A stretch of DNA of 64,000 nucleotides, taken from the NCBI RefSeq assembly GCF_001689125.2, contig NZ_CP015405.2, forward strand, positions 2,199,001 through 2,263,000, read 5' to 3'. The stretch is from Blautia pseudococcoides (GTDB lineage Bacteria > Bacillota > Clostridia > Lachnospirales > Lachnospiraceae). Below the pieces are notes generated by a model. The model had not been told where the DNA came from. It did not search any database and saw nothing but the letters and a program-made list of their open reading frames with translations. Shown here piece after piece: positions 38,638 to 47,446 of the stretch. How positions within the stretch are numbered: the first letter of the stretch is position 1; the number at the start of each line of letters is the position of its first letter. The position numbers and the translations under genes are program-made.

Positions 38638-38673
38638 AAAAGGCTATGGACAATGTTTTGTCTGTAGCCTTTT
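38638..38673 (+). terminator. First hairpin terminator in ABC-F leader
   Basis: AAAAGGCTA (38638-38646) pairs with TAGCCTTTT (38665-38673), with inner GGACAA/TTTGTC pairing; the right arm ends in four Ts. It is placed about 220 bases before the ABC-F start codon. Confidence 0.65.
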
Positions 38674-38738
38674 GCTGTTATACCGGGATATGACTGCGGC
38701 TTTTTACGGACGGTTTTTACTGTGACCAGCCTGCACAC

Positions 38739-38787
38739 AGCAGAAGGCAGATACATCTGAAATGTATCACTGTCTTCTGCTTTTTTT
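38739..38787 (+). terminator. Second, strong terminator just before ABC-F gene
   Basis: A long stem, AGCAGAAG...ATACAT with ATGTAT...CTTCTGCT, is followed by seven Ts (38781-38787). It ends 109 bases before the ABC-F start codon. A terminator placed here makes sense as the switch of a transcription attenuator. Confidence 0.8.
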
Positions 38788-38896
38788 GTGTAAATAATAC
38801 TGCTCATGAAAAATGATTGGGAAGGCAGATATCCTGCATCAATACACCGGTTACAAAAATTTTAATACAACAAAAAAGAAAGGATCTGTAAAAATC

Positions 38897-40441
38897 ATGA
38901 GTTTACTGGAAATCACCGGCCTTACCCATTCCTTTGGCGAAGGCCAGCTTTTTAAAAACGCAGAACTGACACTCAATAAAGGAGAGCATATAGGAATCGT
39001 AGGCCCAAACGGAGCCGGAAAAAGCACTCTGATCAAAATCTGCACGGAACAGGTCATCCCCGACACGGGCCGCGTTGCCTGGCACCCGCAGACTACGATC
39101 GGATATCTGGACCAATATGCACAGCTCGATTCCAACATAACTATGGAGGAATTCCTACGCTCTGCTTTTCGTTCCCTCTATCTTCTGGAAGAAAAGATGA
39201 ACCGCCTCTATGAAGAGGCTGCATCAAGGAATATGGAAGCCCTGAAGTCCGCAGCCGGCTGCCAGGAAGAGCTTGAGATACAGGGCTTTTATACCATAGA
39301 CACCCGCATAGAACAGGTAGTCTCCGGCCTCGGCCTGCGCGCTCTCGGGCTTTCCTGCCCGGTGTCAAAGATGAGCGGCGGACAGCGGGCCAAAGTCATT
39401 CTGGCAAAACTGCTGCTGGAAAAGCCTGATGTCCTTCTTCTGGATGAGCCCACCAATTTCCTGGACAAAGAGCATGTAGCCTGGCTGGCGGATTATCTCT
39501 CCACCCTGGAAAATGCCTTTCTCACCGTATCACACGATTTTGATTTCCTGGAAAAAATAGCGAACCGGATTTGTGATATTGACAACAACAGGATCACAAA
39601 ATACTACGGCACCTACTCTGAATTTCTAAAGAAAAAGACTCTGCTAAGGGAAGATTACATCCGTCAGTATTCCGCACAGCAAAAAGAGATCAAAAAGACA
39701 GAGGAATTCATAAGGAAGAATATGGCAGGCCGGAAAACCAGAATGGCACGGGGCAGACAGAAACAACTGGACAGGATGGACAAAATGGAAGCTCTTAATG
39801 TAAGAGAGTTAAAACCATATTTTCGCTTTGCCGTCCTTCCTCTGACTGCCACAGAACCTCTGTCTGTCCGCCGCCTGTCCGTGGGATACCACTATCCCCT
39901 TTTATCTGACCTGGACTTTTCCGTTACCGGAGGGCAGAAAGTGGTCATAACAGGATTTAACGGTATCGGAAAATCCACGCTGCTTAAAACCCTGCTCGGA
40001 CAGATTCCCGCACAAAACGGCAGTTATTCTTTCTCCCAGCAGGTAAAAATAGGATATTTTGAACAGGACCTGCATTGGCCGGACAATCTATTAACCCCTG
40101 TTCAGATCGTGTCGGACGCCTATCCTGACCTGACTGTGAAGGAGATACGGAAGCGCCTATCCCTCTGCGGCATCACCAGCAAACATGCTGCCCGGGCCAT
40201 CGGGACACTGAGCGGAGGCGAACAAGCCAAGGTTAAGTTGTGTCTGCTCACCCTCACCCCATGCAATTTCCTCATCCTGGATGAACCCACAAATCATCTG
40301 GATCTTCAGGCAAAAGCCTCTCTGAAGACTGCCCTTTCGGACTTTCCCGGCAGCATACTTCTCGTTTCCCATGAGGAGGGCTTCTACAGCGGGCTGGTCC
40401 ATAAGACTATAGATATTGAAAAAATCATAAAGAAGAAGTAA
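38897..40441 (+). CDS. ABC-F family ATPase
   Basis: The 514-residue protein has two ABC domains and no membrane segments, as in ABC-F translation factors, some of which protect ribosomes from antibiotics. I chose the ATG at 38897 (MSLLEITGLTHSFGEGQL); the frame is open to 38813 but those residues do not fit. Walker A 1 is GPNGAGKS (36-43), with signature MSGGQRAKV and LLLDEPTNFLD; Walker A 2 is GFNGIGKST, with signature LSGGEQAKV and LILDEPTNHLD. The interdomain linker is Lys/Arg-rich (KNMAGRKTRMARGRQKQ). The leader suggests induction by a ribosome-targeting drug. Confidence 0.87.
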   Translation: MSLLEITGLTHSFGEGQLFKNAELTLNKGEHIGIVGPNGAGKSTLIKICTEQVIPDTGRVAWHPQTTIGYLDQYAQLDSNITMEEFLRSAFRSLYLLEEKMNRLYEEAASRNMEALKSAAGCQEELEIQGFYTIDTRIEQVVSGLGLRALGLSCPVSKMSGGQRAKVILAKLLLEKPDVLLLDEPTNFLDKEHVAWLADYLSTLENAFLTVSHDFDFLEKIANRICDIDNNRITKYYGTYSEFLKKKTLLREDYIRQYSAQQKEIKKTEEFIRKNMAGRKTRMARGRQKQLDRMDKMEALNVRELKPYFRFAVLPLTATEPLSVRRLSVGYHYPLLSDLDFSVTGGQKVVITGFNGIGKSTLLKTLLGQIPAQNGSYSFSQQVKIGYFEQDLHWPDNLLTPVQIVSDAYPDLTVKEIRKRLSLCGITSKHAARAIGTLSGGEQAKVKLCLLTLTPCNFLILDEPTNHLDLQAKASLKTALSDFPGSILLVSHEEGFYSGLVHKTIDIEKIIKKK

Positions 40442-40442
40442 C

Positions 40443-40664
40443 CTCTGTCTGAACCACAAGCATTCGGATTTTGAGAATAATTCAGCCTATGAGGATGTGG
40501 CTGCCACTCTGCTGCAGTTTATCCGGAAACGGCATCTAAAGCCTCTTCTTTTTCCGGAAAAAGAAGCTTTCCTGGATTTTATCGGGTACACACGGCCTTT
40601 GACCTCTTTTCTGGTACTGCTTTCTGAGGACCGTATCCCTGATGATATCCCATTGCTCCTATGA
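40443..40664 (+). pseudogene. C-terminal coding remnant after ABC-F gene
   Basis: A frame of 73 sense codons runs from just after the ABC-F stop to TGA at 40662-40664 with protein-like composition (YEDVAATLLQFIRKRHLK, then FPEKEAFLDFIGYTRPL). It has no start codon near its beginning. It looks like the tail of a lost gene, but I cannot name the family. Confidence 0.4.
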
Positions 40665-40695
40665 CACAAAAGAGAAATACACATAATCTATTAAG

Positions 40696-40728
40696 CGTTA
40701 TAAAAACGTTATTTTTTCATGCTATGAT
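40696..40728 (+). promoter_or_regulatory. Candidate response-regulator site and promoter of lantibiotic ABC operon
   Basis: CGTTAT occurs twice as a direct repeat, 11 bases apart (40696 and 40707), one helical turn, as OmpR-type regulators prefer. The repeats cover the expected -35 position relative to the -10 TATGAT (40723-40728), and no consensus -35 is present. The site is 44 bases before the first gene and suggests activation by the response regulator encoded at 43043. Confidence 0.6.
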
Positions 40729-40772
40729 CCTTCTTGTAACAGGAAATACCACATTACAGGAAAGGAAAACAC

Positions 40773-41492
40773 ATGAAAGATTTAATCCTTGAAACCAAAA
40801 ACTTATCCAAACAGTATGGCAGCCAAATGGCAGTCCGCAGCGTTTCCCTGCAGATTGAACGGGGCAGTATCTACGGACTTCTTGGCCCCAACGGTGCCGG
40901 AAAATCCACAACGCTGAAAATGCTGGTGGGGCTTCTCCGCCCCACAGGCGGACAGATTTTTATAGACGGCTCTCCCTGGAAACGGGAATCCCTTTCCAAG
41001 ATCGGTTCCCTGATCGAATCCCCTGCCCTATATGGAAATCTCACTGCCGAAGAAAATCTTCTGGTACACACAAAACTCTTACATATTCCAACGGAAAAAA
41101 TCCATGAAGTCCTGAAAACCGTCAATCTAAAAGACACCGGCAAAAAGCGGACCTCCCAGTTTTCCATGGGCATGAAGCAGCGGCTTGGGCTTGCATGCGC
41201 ACTTCTAAACGACCCAGAGCTTTTGATCCTGGATGAGCCTGCCAACGGGCTTGACCCTTTCGGTATCCAGGAACTGCGGGAGCTGATCACGTCTTTTTCC
41301 GAAAAGGGAATCACCGTGATCATCTCCAGCCATATTTTATCAGAAGTGGCCCAGATCGCAGATACGGTGGGGATATTAAGCGGCGGAGAGCTTTTGTATC
41401 AGGGAACACCTGACTCCGGTGAAAATCTGGAGAACTTTTTTACGGACGTTATACGCAAAGGAGGAAAAAGAAATGCATGGTCTGCAATCTGA
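40773..41492 (+). CDS. Lantibiotic/bacitracin-type ABC transporter ATPase (CprA-like)
   Basis: The 239-residue ATP-binding subunit has Walker A GPNGAGKST (38-46), the signature FSMGMKQRLGLA typical of lantibiotic-immunity and BcrA-type ATPases, and Walker B LLILDEPANGLDP. With two permeases and a two-component system it matches the Cpr system of Clostridioides, which confers resistance to lantibiotics and other cationic peptides. AGGAAAGG precedes the start. Confidence 0.9.
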   Translation: MKDLILETKNLSKQYGSQMAVRSVSLQIERGSIYGLLGPNGAGKSTTLKMLVGLLRPTGGQIFIDGSPWKRESLSKIGSLIESPALYGNLTAEENLLVHTKLLHIPTEKIHEVLKTVNLKDTGKKRTSQFSMGMKQRLGLACALLNDPELLILDEPANGLDPFGIQELRELITSFSEKGITVIISSHILSEVAQIADTVGILSGGELLYQGTPDSGENLENFFTDVIRKGGKRNAWSAI

Positions 41493-42243
41493 GCTTCTGA
41501 AATATAAAAGAACATTTATGGGAAAACTGATCCTTTTTATTCCTGTTTTCTTTGCTGTATACGCACTGGTCACTCAGGTATCCCTCATGAACAATCCTCA
41601 GTCTGAGAACAGTTCCTGGAAGTGGCAGAGCCTTTTAGCCCTTATTTTTAACTGGTGGCCTTTTGTATTCCTTCCCCTGGGATTTGCGCTGTTTGCCGCT
41701 CTGGCGGCTGCTCAGGAGAAAAAATCCGGCAATTACCGTTCTCTCCGAACCCGTGATATCTCAGCTAAGGCACTCTGGATCAATAAAATTGCAGCCATAG
41801 CCATCTATAGTCTGCTTTCCACTCTGGTCTTAATGGCTGCTGCAGTCACAGCGGGTTTGACAACAAAGGCGGGAACCATACCTTTCGGTGAGATTCTTGC
41901 AGCCGGCATTGTCTGCTGGCTCTCTTCTCTTGCATTGATACCGATTCAGTTATGGGCTGCAGAATGGAAAGGTTTGTTCCTGAGTATGGGAATCGGATTT
42001 GCAGGCATGATCGCCGGGATTCTTGCCGCACCATCCTCCTTTTGGTTTGCAGTCCCCTGGAGCCTGGCTACCAGGCTGATGTGCCCTATAATACATATCC
42101 ACCCCAACGGTGTCCTCCTGGAAGCAGGTGATCCTCTTTTAGACCCTTCTGTGATTCCTGTGGGGCTTGTTGTATCTTTGACCGTATCTCTTGTATTTAC
42201 TGTGCTTTCCTCGGTGTGGTTTGCCGGAAAGGAGGAACAATGA
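41473..42243 (+). CDS. Lantibiotic-immunity ABC permease 1 (CprB-like)
   Basis: I chose the ATG at 41473 (256 residues, MHGLQSELLKYKRTF) because GGAGGAAA lies upstream; it overlaps the ATPase gene by 20 bases. Six hydrophobic segments follow the start, as in MutE/EpiE-type permeases. It should form the membrane channel with the next gene product. Confidence 0.87.
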   Translation: MHGLQSELLKYKRTFMGKLILFIPVFFAVYALVTQVSLMNNPQSENSSWKWQSLLALIFNWWPFVFLPLGFALFAALAAAQEKKSGNYRSLRTRDISAKALWINKIAAIAIYSLLSTLVLMAAAVTAGLTTKAGTIPFGEILAAGIVCWLSSLALIPIQLWAAEWKGLFLSMGIGFAGMIAGILAAPSSFWFAVPWSLATRLMCPIIHIHPNGVLLEAGDPLLDPSVIPVGLVVSLTVSLVFTVLSSVWFAGKEEQ

Positions 42244-43019
42244 TAGTTTTTTTACGGTCAGAATGGCTCCGGACAAAACGGACAGCCATTCGTTTCCTGA
42301 CTTTGTGTATGCCTGTCCTTTTTTCCCTCTGTGCAGCCGCCTACCTTACCACCCATCCGGGGATCACACGGGCTTTTGCCTTTGAAGGTTTTTTTACGAT
42401 CTGGACGGTATTCATCATTCCCGTGGGGGTAGGCGTCTTTGCAGGATTTCTTGTTCATGAGGAAGAACTTGCCGGGAATTTTAACGGTTTTTTAGGCACC
42501 GGTATTTCCCGTTTTAAATTATATCTGGGAAAGTTTTTTCTCCTGTTGTTTTGTCTTGCCGCATGCACACTCCTGGCCGTACTGACCCTATGCATCAGTA
42601 CGAATCTGGTCCTTCCTGACGGTGCTTCTTACATGCTGTTCCTGACTGCTGCCGTACTGGTGATCCTGGGGACACTTCCCCTTCTGGCACTTCATTTGTG
42701 GATAAGCTTTGCATGGGGCATGGGTGCCTCTGTGGGTATCAGCATGGGAGGCCTCTTAATGGCTGCAATCCTTGGTCTTACCGGCCTTGGCTCCAAAATC
42801 TGGCCTGTGATCCCCTGGACATGGCCGGTAAAATTAGGAATGCTTCCAGGTGCTCTTTTGTTAAAAGAAAGTGGTTCTGCCAATGCCTCAGATATTTCCT
42901 TTGGCGTACAGCATACCGCTGCTTTGGGACTTTTGGCAGTCACAGTGGGAACCGTTCTCTTTCTGGCCGGAGGTATGATTTGGTTTAACTTATGGGAGGG
43001 AAGGAAAAACTATGAATAA
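42240..43019 (+). CDS. Lantibiotic-immunity ABC permease 2 (CprC-like)
   Basis: The ATG at 42240 overlaps the previous stop (ATGA) and follows GGAGG. The 259-residue protein begins MIVFLRSEWLRTKRTA and has six membrane segments, as in the MutG/EpiG family. Translational coupling supports a heteromeric channel. Confidence 0.87.
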   Translation: MIVFLRSEWLRTKRTAIRFLTLCMPVLFSLCAAAYLTTHPGITRAFAFEGFFTIWTVFIIPVGVGVFAGFLVHEEELAGNFNGFLGTGISRFKLYLGKFFLLLFCLAACTLLAVLTLCISTNLVLPDGASYMLFLTAAVLVILGTLPLLALHLWISFAWGMGASVGISMGGLLMAAILGLTGLGSKIWPVIPWTWPVKLGMLPGALLLKESGSANASDISFGVQHTAALGLLAVTVGTVLFLAGGMIWFNLWEGRKNYE

Positions 43020-43042
43020 GCAAAAAAGAAAGGAATGACACA

Positions 43043-43735
43043 TTGAGCAAAATATTGATCATTGACGACGAGACAGACCTGGTCATGCTGCTGGAAGACG
43101 AACTGTGCGCCAAGGGCCACCAGGTACTGACCGCCTATAATGGGAAGGACGGTATTGAGCTTTCTAAAAAACAGCCGGATCTGATCATACTGGACATTAT
43201 GATGCCTGAAACAGACGGGTTTGAGGTCTGCAGGGCAATCCGGGATGATGTGCTGTGCCCCATAATTTTTCTGAGCGCAAAACAGTCGGAAACGGATAAA
43301 GTCCGGGGACTGAGCCTGGGCGGCGATGATTATGTGACGAAACCCTTCGGGCTTCGGGAACTGATGGCACGAATTGAAGCAAATCTGCGGAGAGAAAAAA
43401 GGTCACAATATATCAATACAGAACAGAAACGTTCTAAATTATATTATGGAAAGCTCTGCATGAACCTGAAAGAACGGACGGTCAAAATCGAAGACATGAA
43501 TATTGACTTGACCAGGCGGGAATACGACATTGTAGAACTCCTGGCGCTTCACGCGGGTCAGGTCTTTTCAAGAGAGCAGATTTATGAAAAGGTCTGGGGC
43601 TATGATTCCGAAGGAGACTCTGTCACTGTTGTTGAGCGTATTAAAAATATAAGGGCAAAATTCGCCGCTGTAACACCGGATACAGATTACATCTTAACGG
43701 TCTGGGGAATCGGTTACAAATGGAATAAAACGTGA
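43043..43735 (+). CDS. OmpR-family response regulator
   Basis: The 230-residue regulator starts at a TTG preceded by AAAGGAATG. The receiver domain has the acidic pair IIDDE, phosphorylation Asp51 in LIILDIMM, and Lys in YVTKPFGL. The C-terminal winged helix includes TRREYDIVELLALHAGQVFS and ends VWGIGYKWN. It probably binds the direct repeats upstream of the ABC operon. Confidence 0.92.
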   Translation: MSKILIIDDETDLVMLLEDELCAKGHQVLTAYNGKDGIELSKKQPDLIILDIMMPETDGFEVCRAIRDDVLCPIIFLSAKQSETDKVRGLSLGGDDYVTKPFGLRELMARIEANLRREKRSQYINTEQKRSKLYYGKLCMNLKERTVKIEDMNIDLTRREYDIVELLALHAGQVFSREQIYEKVWGYDSEGDSVTVVERIKNIRAKFAAVTPDTDYILTVWGIGYKWNKT

Positions 43736-43753
43736 AAAGGCAGGCATGATATT

Positions 43754-45181
43754 ATGAAAAAGCAATCCCTTGCAGCCCAGTTCAGGCATACCTTTATTTA
43801 TATCATAACAGCCAGCATAGGTGCCACGCTCCTAACCTATGCACTGGCTGTTATGCTGTTTCTGTACGCTGTAGACAGAGACATTCTGCCCGCAAATCAT
43901 TACCTGCAGCAGATTCCTGACATTGCTGCATATATTCAGGAAAAAAATATGGCGCTACTGTCCGATCAAGGGGAAGAAAATCTGAAAAAAGCCATTCAGG
44001 GTGACCAGATGCTCTATCAGACGGTGGACGCTTACGGCAATATCCTGTACGGCACTTATACCGAAAAACCATTTACAACAACAGAGGAGTTATTTGACAG
44101 CTTTTCCGGCACAACGGTCCTGCGGCAGGGTTATTACATTCATACCGTGCTCCTCACGGATACATCAGGTTCCCCTGCAGGTGCCGTACTTCTTTTCTAT
44201 CAGATAAAGCCCACCTTTGCCAATGACAGGGGACGTGTGATCTTTGCCGTGATCATTGTGTCTTTGTTCTCCCCATTTCTTTATATTACCGGTTTTACAC
44301 TGCTGTTTTCAAAAATATTTGCCGGAAATATCAATAAACCGCTGCAGCTTTTAATTGAAGCATCCGGCAAAATAAAAGAAAAAGACCTGGATTTTGATAT
44401 CAGTTATTCCTCAGACAATGAGCTTGGCAGACTCTGCAGTGCTTTTTCGGAAATGAAAGAGGCGCTGAAAGAATCATTGTCCGCTCAATGGGAGATGGAA
44501 CAGGAACGGATTTGGATGGTAGAATCCCTGGCACACGATCTGAAATCTCCTCTTTCTATCATACTGGGGTACACGGATTCTCTGCTTGAAAATCCCCCTG
44601 ACAGTAAAGAAAAACTATGCAGATATCTCAAAGTCATAAGAAATAATACGAAAAAAAGCGCTGACCTTGTTATGCAGATGCAGTATACTTCTGACCTGGA
44701 AAATTCCTATATACAACCGGAATCCTCCCCGGTAAACTTGGAAGCATTTCTGACTCAGAAAATACATGACTATGATCTGCCGGCCCGCCAAAAAGGAATT
44801 GCACTGATGCTGCACATACATGACAATGTCCCCCCTGTGATCCGGACCGACACAGATAAATTAGCCCGGATCCTTGATAATATCATATCCAACAGCCTGC
44901 AGTATACCCCGCCAGACGGCAGGATCCATATTTCCGTAAAGGCTGATAAAGACCATATCTTCTATACGGTCTGTGATACAGGGACAGGCTTCAGTCCGGC
45001 TGACTTGAAAAAGGCGGCAGATAAATTCTACCGGGGTGACAAAGCCAGGCAGACAAAAGGCGGCCATTCGGGCCTTGGTCTATACATTGCCGGGCAACTG
45101 GCCGAACAGCTTGGAGGCTCTCTCAAAATCGAAAACTCGAAATCCGGCGGGGCATGTGTCACCTTCCTGCACAGCATTTGA
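43754..45181 (+). CDS. Sensor histidine kinase
   Basis: The 475-residue kinase has a membrane helix near residue 20, an extracellular region of about 130 residues, a second helix near 165-190, a HAMP-like linker, the H-box SLAHDLKSPLSIILGYTDSL, the N-box ARILDNIISNSLQYTP, and the G-boxes VCDTGTGFS and GHSGLGLYIA. The large external loop suits direct sensing of a peptide. It pairs with the regulator 18 bases upstream. Confidence 0.9.
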   Translation: MKKQSLAAQFRHTFIYIITASIGATLLTYALAVMLFLYAVDRDILPANHYLQQIPDIAAYIQEKNMALLSDQGEENLKKAIQGDQMLYQTVDAYGNILYGTYTEKPFTTTEELFDSFSGTTVLRQGYYIHTVLLTDTSGSPAGAVLLFYQIKPTFANDRGRVIFAVIIVSLFSPFLYITGFTLLFSKIFAGNINKPLQLLIEASGKIKEKDLDFDISYSSDNELGRLCSAFSEMKEALKESLSAQWEMEQERIWMVESLAHDLKSPLSIILGYTDSLLENPPDSKEKLCRYLKVIRNNTKKSADLVMQMQYTSDLENSYIQPESSPVNLEAFLTQKIHDYDLPARQKGIALMLHIHDNVPPVIRTDTDKLARILDNIISNSLQYTPPDGRIHISVKADKDHIFYTVCDTGTGFSPADLKKAADKFYRGDKARQTKGGHSGLGLYIAGQLAEQLGGSLKIENSKSGGACVTFLHSI

Positions 45182-45188
45182 CCTACAG

Positions 45189-45245
45189 AAATCCCAATCG
45201 AGTAGGAGGCTAGTCATCAAGTGACTAGCCGACCTCTCACACCAC
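45189..45245 (-). mobile_element. Possible group II intron 3'-end remnant
   Basis: On the minus strand, GTGGTGTGAGAGG is followed by a hairpin GGCTAGTCA/TGACTAGCC (45208-45230) and CCTACTCGATT. This is what I recall of the junction after domain V and the domain VI hairpin of bacterial group II introns. Domain V itself, which would lie at 45246 onward, is missing, so only a fragment remains. Recognition is from memory and is tentative. Confidence 0.4.
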
Positions 45246-45326
45246 TTATCCCGACTTTATTGTTATCCTGAATCGCTTCAGTAATGCCTATCAATTGCCG
45301 ATTCAAATAAGAAAAAGTCGGGATAA
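45246..45326. repeat. 81-base element with terminal inverted repeats
   Basis: TTATCCCGACTTT (45246-45258) and AAAGTCGGGATAA (45314-45326) form a perfect 13-base terminal inverted repeat around about 55 AT-rich bases. It may be a miniature transposable element or a large hairpin; no target-site duplication is obvious. Confidence 0.55.
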
Positions 45327-45330
45327 TCTT

Positions 45331-45480
45331 TTATGCTGATCCATATAACTTTTTAAGCAATTCCTCATCATCTTCCCAATTGATATCAGGATTATCCTTG
45401 AACAATGGATTTAGTTCAGAAGTTGCTTTTTCAATCGCTTCCCTCTTCATTGATATATCTGCATTTGCATAATACTGAAT
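45331..45480 (-). pseudogene. C-terminal remnant of an unknown gene
   Basis: On the minus strand a frame opens after a stop at 45481-45483 and ends at TAA (45331-45333). It has protein-like content (SMKREAIEKATSELNPLFKD, then INWEDDEELLKKLYGSA) but only an internal ATG and no ribosome site. It looks like the tail of a gene lost in rearrangement. Its AT-rich codon use differs from its neighbours. Confidence 0.4.
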
Positions 45481-45483
45481 TTA

Positions 45484-45585
45484 GATAGGTAGGACACCCT
45501 TGGTCTTGGCTGTATCCTTCCCACTACCAGGGCGGATCGGGGACTCTCACCCGTTAGTAACGTGCGCCGCCAGGCACACAACAAA
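45484..45585. other. Possible insertion-element tail
   Basis: A GC-rich stretch here (with CTTCCCACTACCAGGGCGG and GGACTCTCACCCGTTAG) resembles conserved ends of insertion elements that I recall from Firmicutes, but I cannot assign a family and see no transposase. It directly abuts a terminator. Confidence 0.25.
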
Positions 45586-45620
45586 AAGAAGGCTGATCTT
45601 CATACATTATCAGCCTTCTT
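45586..45620. terminator. Terminator of sugar ABC operon
   Basis: AAGAAGGCTGAT (45586-45597) pairs perfectly with ATCAGCCTTCTT (45609-45620) around an 11-base loop. T and A runs flank it on both sides, so it works in either direction. It lies 30 bases after the last gene of the sugar transporter operon. Confidence 0.9.
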
Positions 45621-45649
45621 TTTCGGTTCCGCTGTCCGCGGATTTTACA

Positions 45650-46507
45650 TTATGCCTTTGTCCCCGTAAGTGCGATCCCCTCAATAAACTGCTTCTGGAA
45701 GATCAGATAGATCACGATCATAGGCACCATAGCCAGCACCGACCCTGCCATCAGATTGGGGTAATTCACGGAAAACTGTCCGCGGAGGGTTGACAATCCT
45801 GAGGAAAGTGTCAGCATATCCAGCTTGGTATTCACAATCAGCGGCCACATCAGATCCGCATAGGCAAACAATGCCGTGAATACAGCCAAGGCTGCGATCG
45901 CCGTCTTGGTAAGCGGAAATGCAATGCTTGCAAACGTCCGAAACTGCCCGCATCCGTCGATCCTTGCCGCCTCGATAAGGTCATCGGGTATTCCCATGTA
46001 GGTCTGCCTTAGGAAAAAGGTTCCGAAGGCACTTACCAGTCCCGGGAAAACCAGCGCAAAGATGGAGTCTGTCTTCCCAATGGCAGAGATCATCTCATAC
46101 TGCGGAAGAATGAACACCTGTGCCGGAAACATAAGCTGGGATACCACCAGGGCAAAGCACAGATTCTTCAGCGGAAAATGCACCTTTGCAAAAGCATAAG
46201 CCGCCATGGAAGAAAACACCACCGCACAGATGACCCGGATGAAGATCATCATCAAGGTATTATAATACAATTTCAAAAACGGCAGACTGTTGGTCACCTG
46301 AATATAAGCCGCCGTATTCTGAAACGACTCCGGAAAAAATGTAGGCGGCACCAGCGTTGTCTCCGGTACTGTCTTAAAACTTGTCAAGATCATCCATAAA
46401 AACGGAAAGATCATTACCACACTGCCCAGAATCAGCACAAGGTATATGAAAATATGGCCCCTGCTGATTTTTTTGCTTTTTCTGTCTGTTCCAGCCATCA
46501 CCTGCAA
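45650..46507 (-). CDS. Carbohydrate ABC permease, MalG type
   Basis: The 285-residue inner-membrane permease has six helices. The EAA loop is IEAARIDGCGQFRTFASIAFPL near residue 180 (read in two parts, EAARIDGCG and FASIAFPL). It forms the CUT1-type channel with the MalF-type protein. No ATPase gene is in the operon, so a shared MsmX-like ATPase must serve it. Confidence 0.92.
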   Translation of the reverse strand: MQVMAGTDRKSKKISRGHIFIYLVLILGSVVMIFPFLWMILTSFKTVPETTLVPPTFFPESFQNTAAYIQVTNSLPFLKLYYNTLMMIFIRVICAVVFSSMAAYAFAKVHFPLKNLCFALVVSQLMFPAQVFILPQYEMISAIGKTDSIFALVFPGLVSAFGTFFLRQTYMGIPDDLIEAARIDGCGQFRTFASIAFPLTKTAIAALAVFTALFAYADLMWPLIVNTKLDMLTLSSGLSTLRGQFSVNYPNLMAGSVLAMVPMIVIYLIFQKQFIEGIALTGTKA

Positions 46508-46519
46508 CCTCCTCCTGCA

Positions 46520-47437
46520 TCACACGTCATAAGTAACCCATTTCTTCTGTCCGATAAACTGAATGATCGTTATCATAGCGATCAAGATCACACACCAGAC
46601 CACCAGGGCGGAGCCGTATCCCTTATTATTCTTTACAAAAGTCTCCTGGTAGAAGTTATATAGAATCGTTTCCGCACTGCGGATGGCAGGATTTGTCTTC
46701 TCTATCATCATATAGACAATATCGAACACCTTCAGGGATGCCATAACACGCATCATCAGCACAAAGAACAGGGTGGGAGAAACCAGAGGTACCGTAATCT
46801 TGCGAAACTGCTGAAACCCTGTGGCGCCGTCTATTCTTGCCGCCTCATAATAAGTCCTGGATATACTCTGCAGCCCGGACAGAAGCAGAATGGCATCATA
46901 TCCCACACTGCTCCAGATGGTCACAATGGCGCAGGTCAGAAGGGCCGTCTTGGGGTCTGCGATCCAGTTGATGTCTGAGGGCAGATGCAGTGCGCTGAGT
47001 ACTGTATTGATGATCCCGTACTCAGAATTGAACAGCCATTTCCAGACCATGGCGACCGCCGCCGGAGCCACTACCATGGGAAGAAAGTAAATGGCTCTGA
47101 ATACGGTCTTTCCCTTGATCTTCTGGTCCAGCAGAACCGCGATCAAAAGGCCGAAAATAACCGTGACCGGCACTGTCATCACCATAAATACCAGTGTGTT
47201 TTTCGTAATAGTCCAGAAACTGTCACTCTGGAACATTTTCATATAGTTGTCAAGACCTACAAACGCCCATTTCCCGAAAGACCCTGACTTAAAGAAGCTC
47301 ATGTAAACAGTCCGAAGCAGCGGATAAATATTCAGGATCATCAATCCGATGACAGTAGGCATCACCATAAAAAATCCCGTTGCCGCACCTTTGCCGTATT
47401 TTGTCTTTGTCTTCTGCTGTCTTGCCACCTCGTCCAC
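46520..47437 (-). CDS. Carbohydrate ABC permease, MalF type
   Basis: The 305-residue permease has six membrane helices, begins with a cytoplasmic Lys-rich tail and has the EAA loop YYEAARIDGATGFQQFRKIT near residue 200. It lies 12 bases before the MalG-type gene and 9 bases after the binding-protein gene. Confidence 0.92.
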   Translation of the reverse strand: MDEVARQQKTKTKYGKGAATGFFMVMPTVIGLMILNIYPLLRTVYMSFFKSGSFGKWAFVGLDNYMKMFQSDSFWTITKNTLVFMVMTVPVTVIFGLLIAVLLDQKIKGKTVFRAIYFLPMVVAPAAVAMVWKWLFNSEYGIINTVLSALHLPSDINWIADPKTALLTCAIVTIWSSVGYDAILLLSGLQSISRTYYEAARIDGATGFQQFRKITVPLVSPTLFFVLMMRVMASLKVFDIVYMMIEKTNPAIRSAETILYNFYQETFVKNNKGYGSALVVWCVILIAMITIIQFIGQKKWVTYDV

Positions 47438-47446
47438 CTCTCATTC

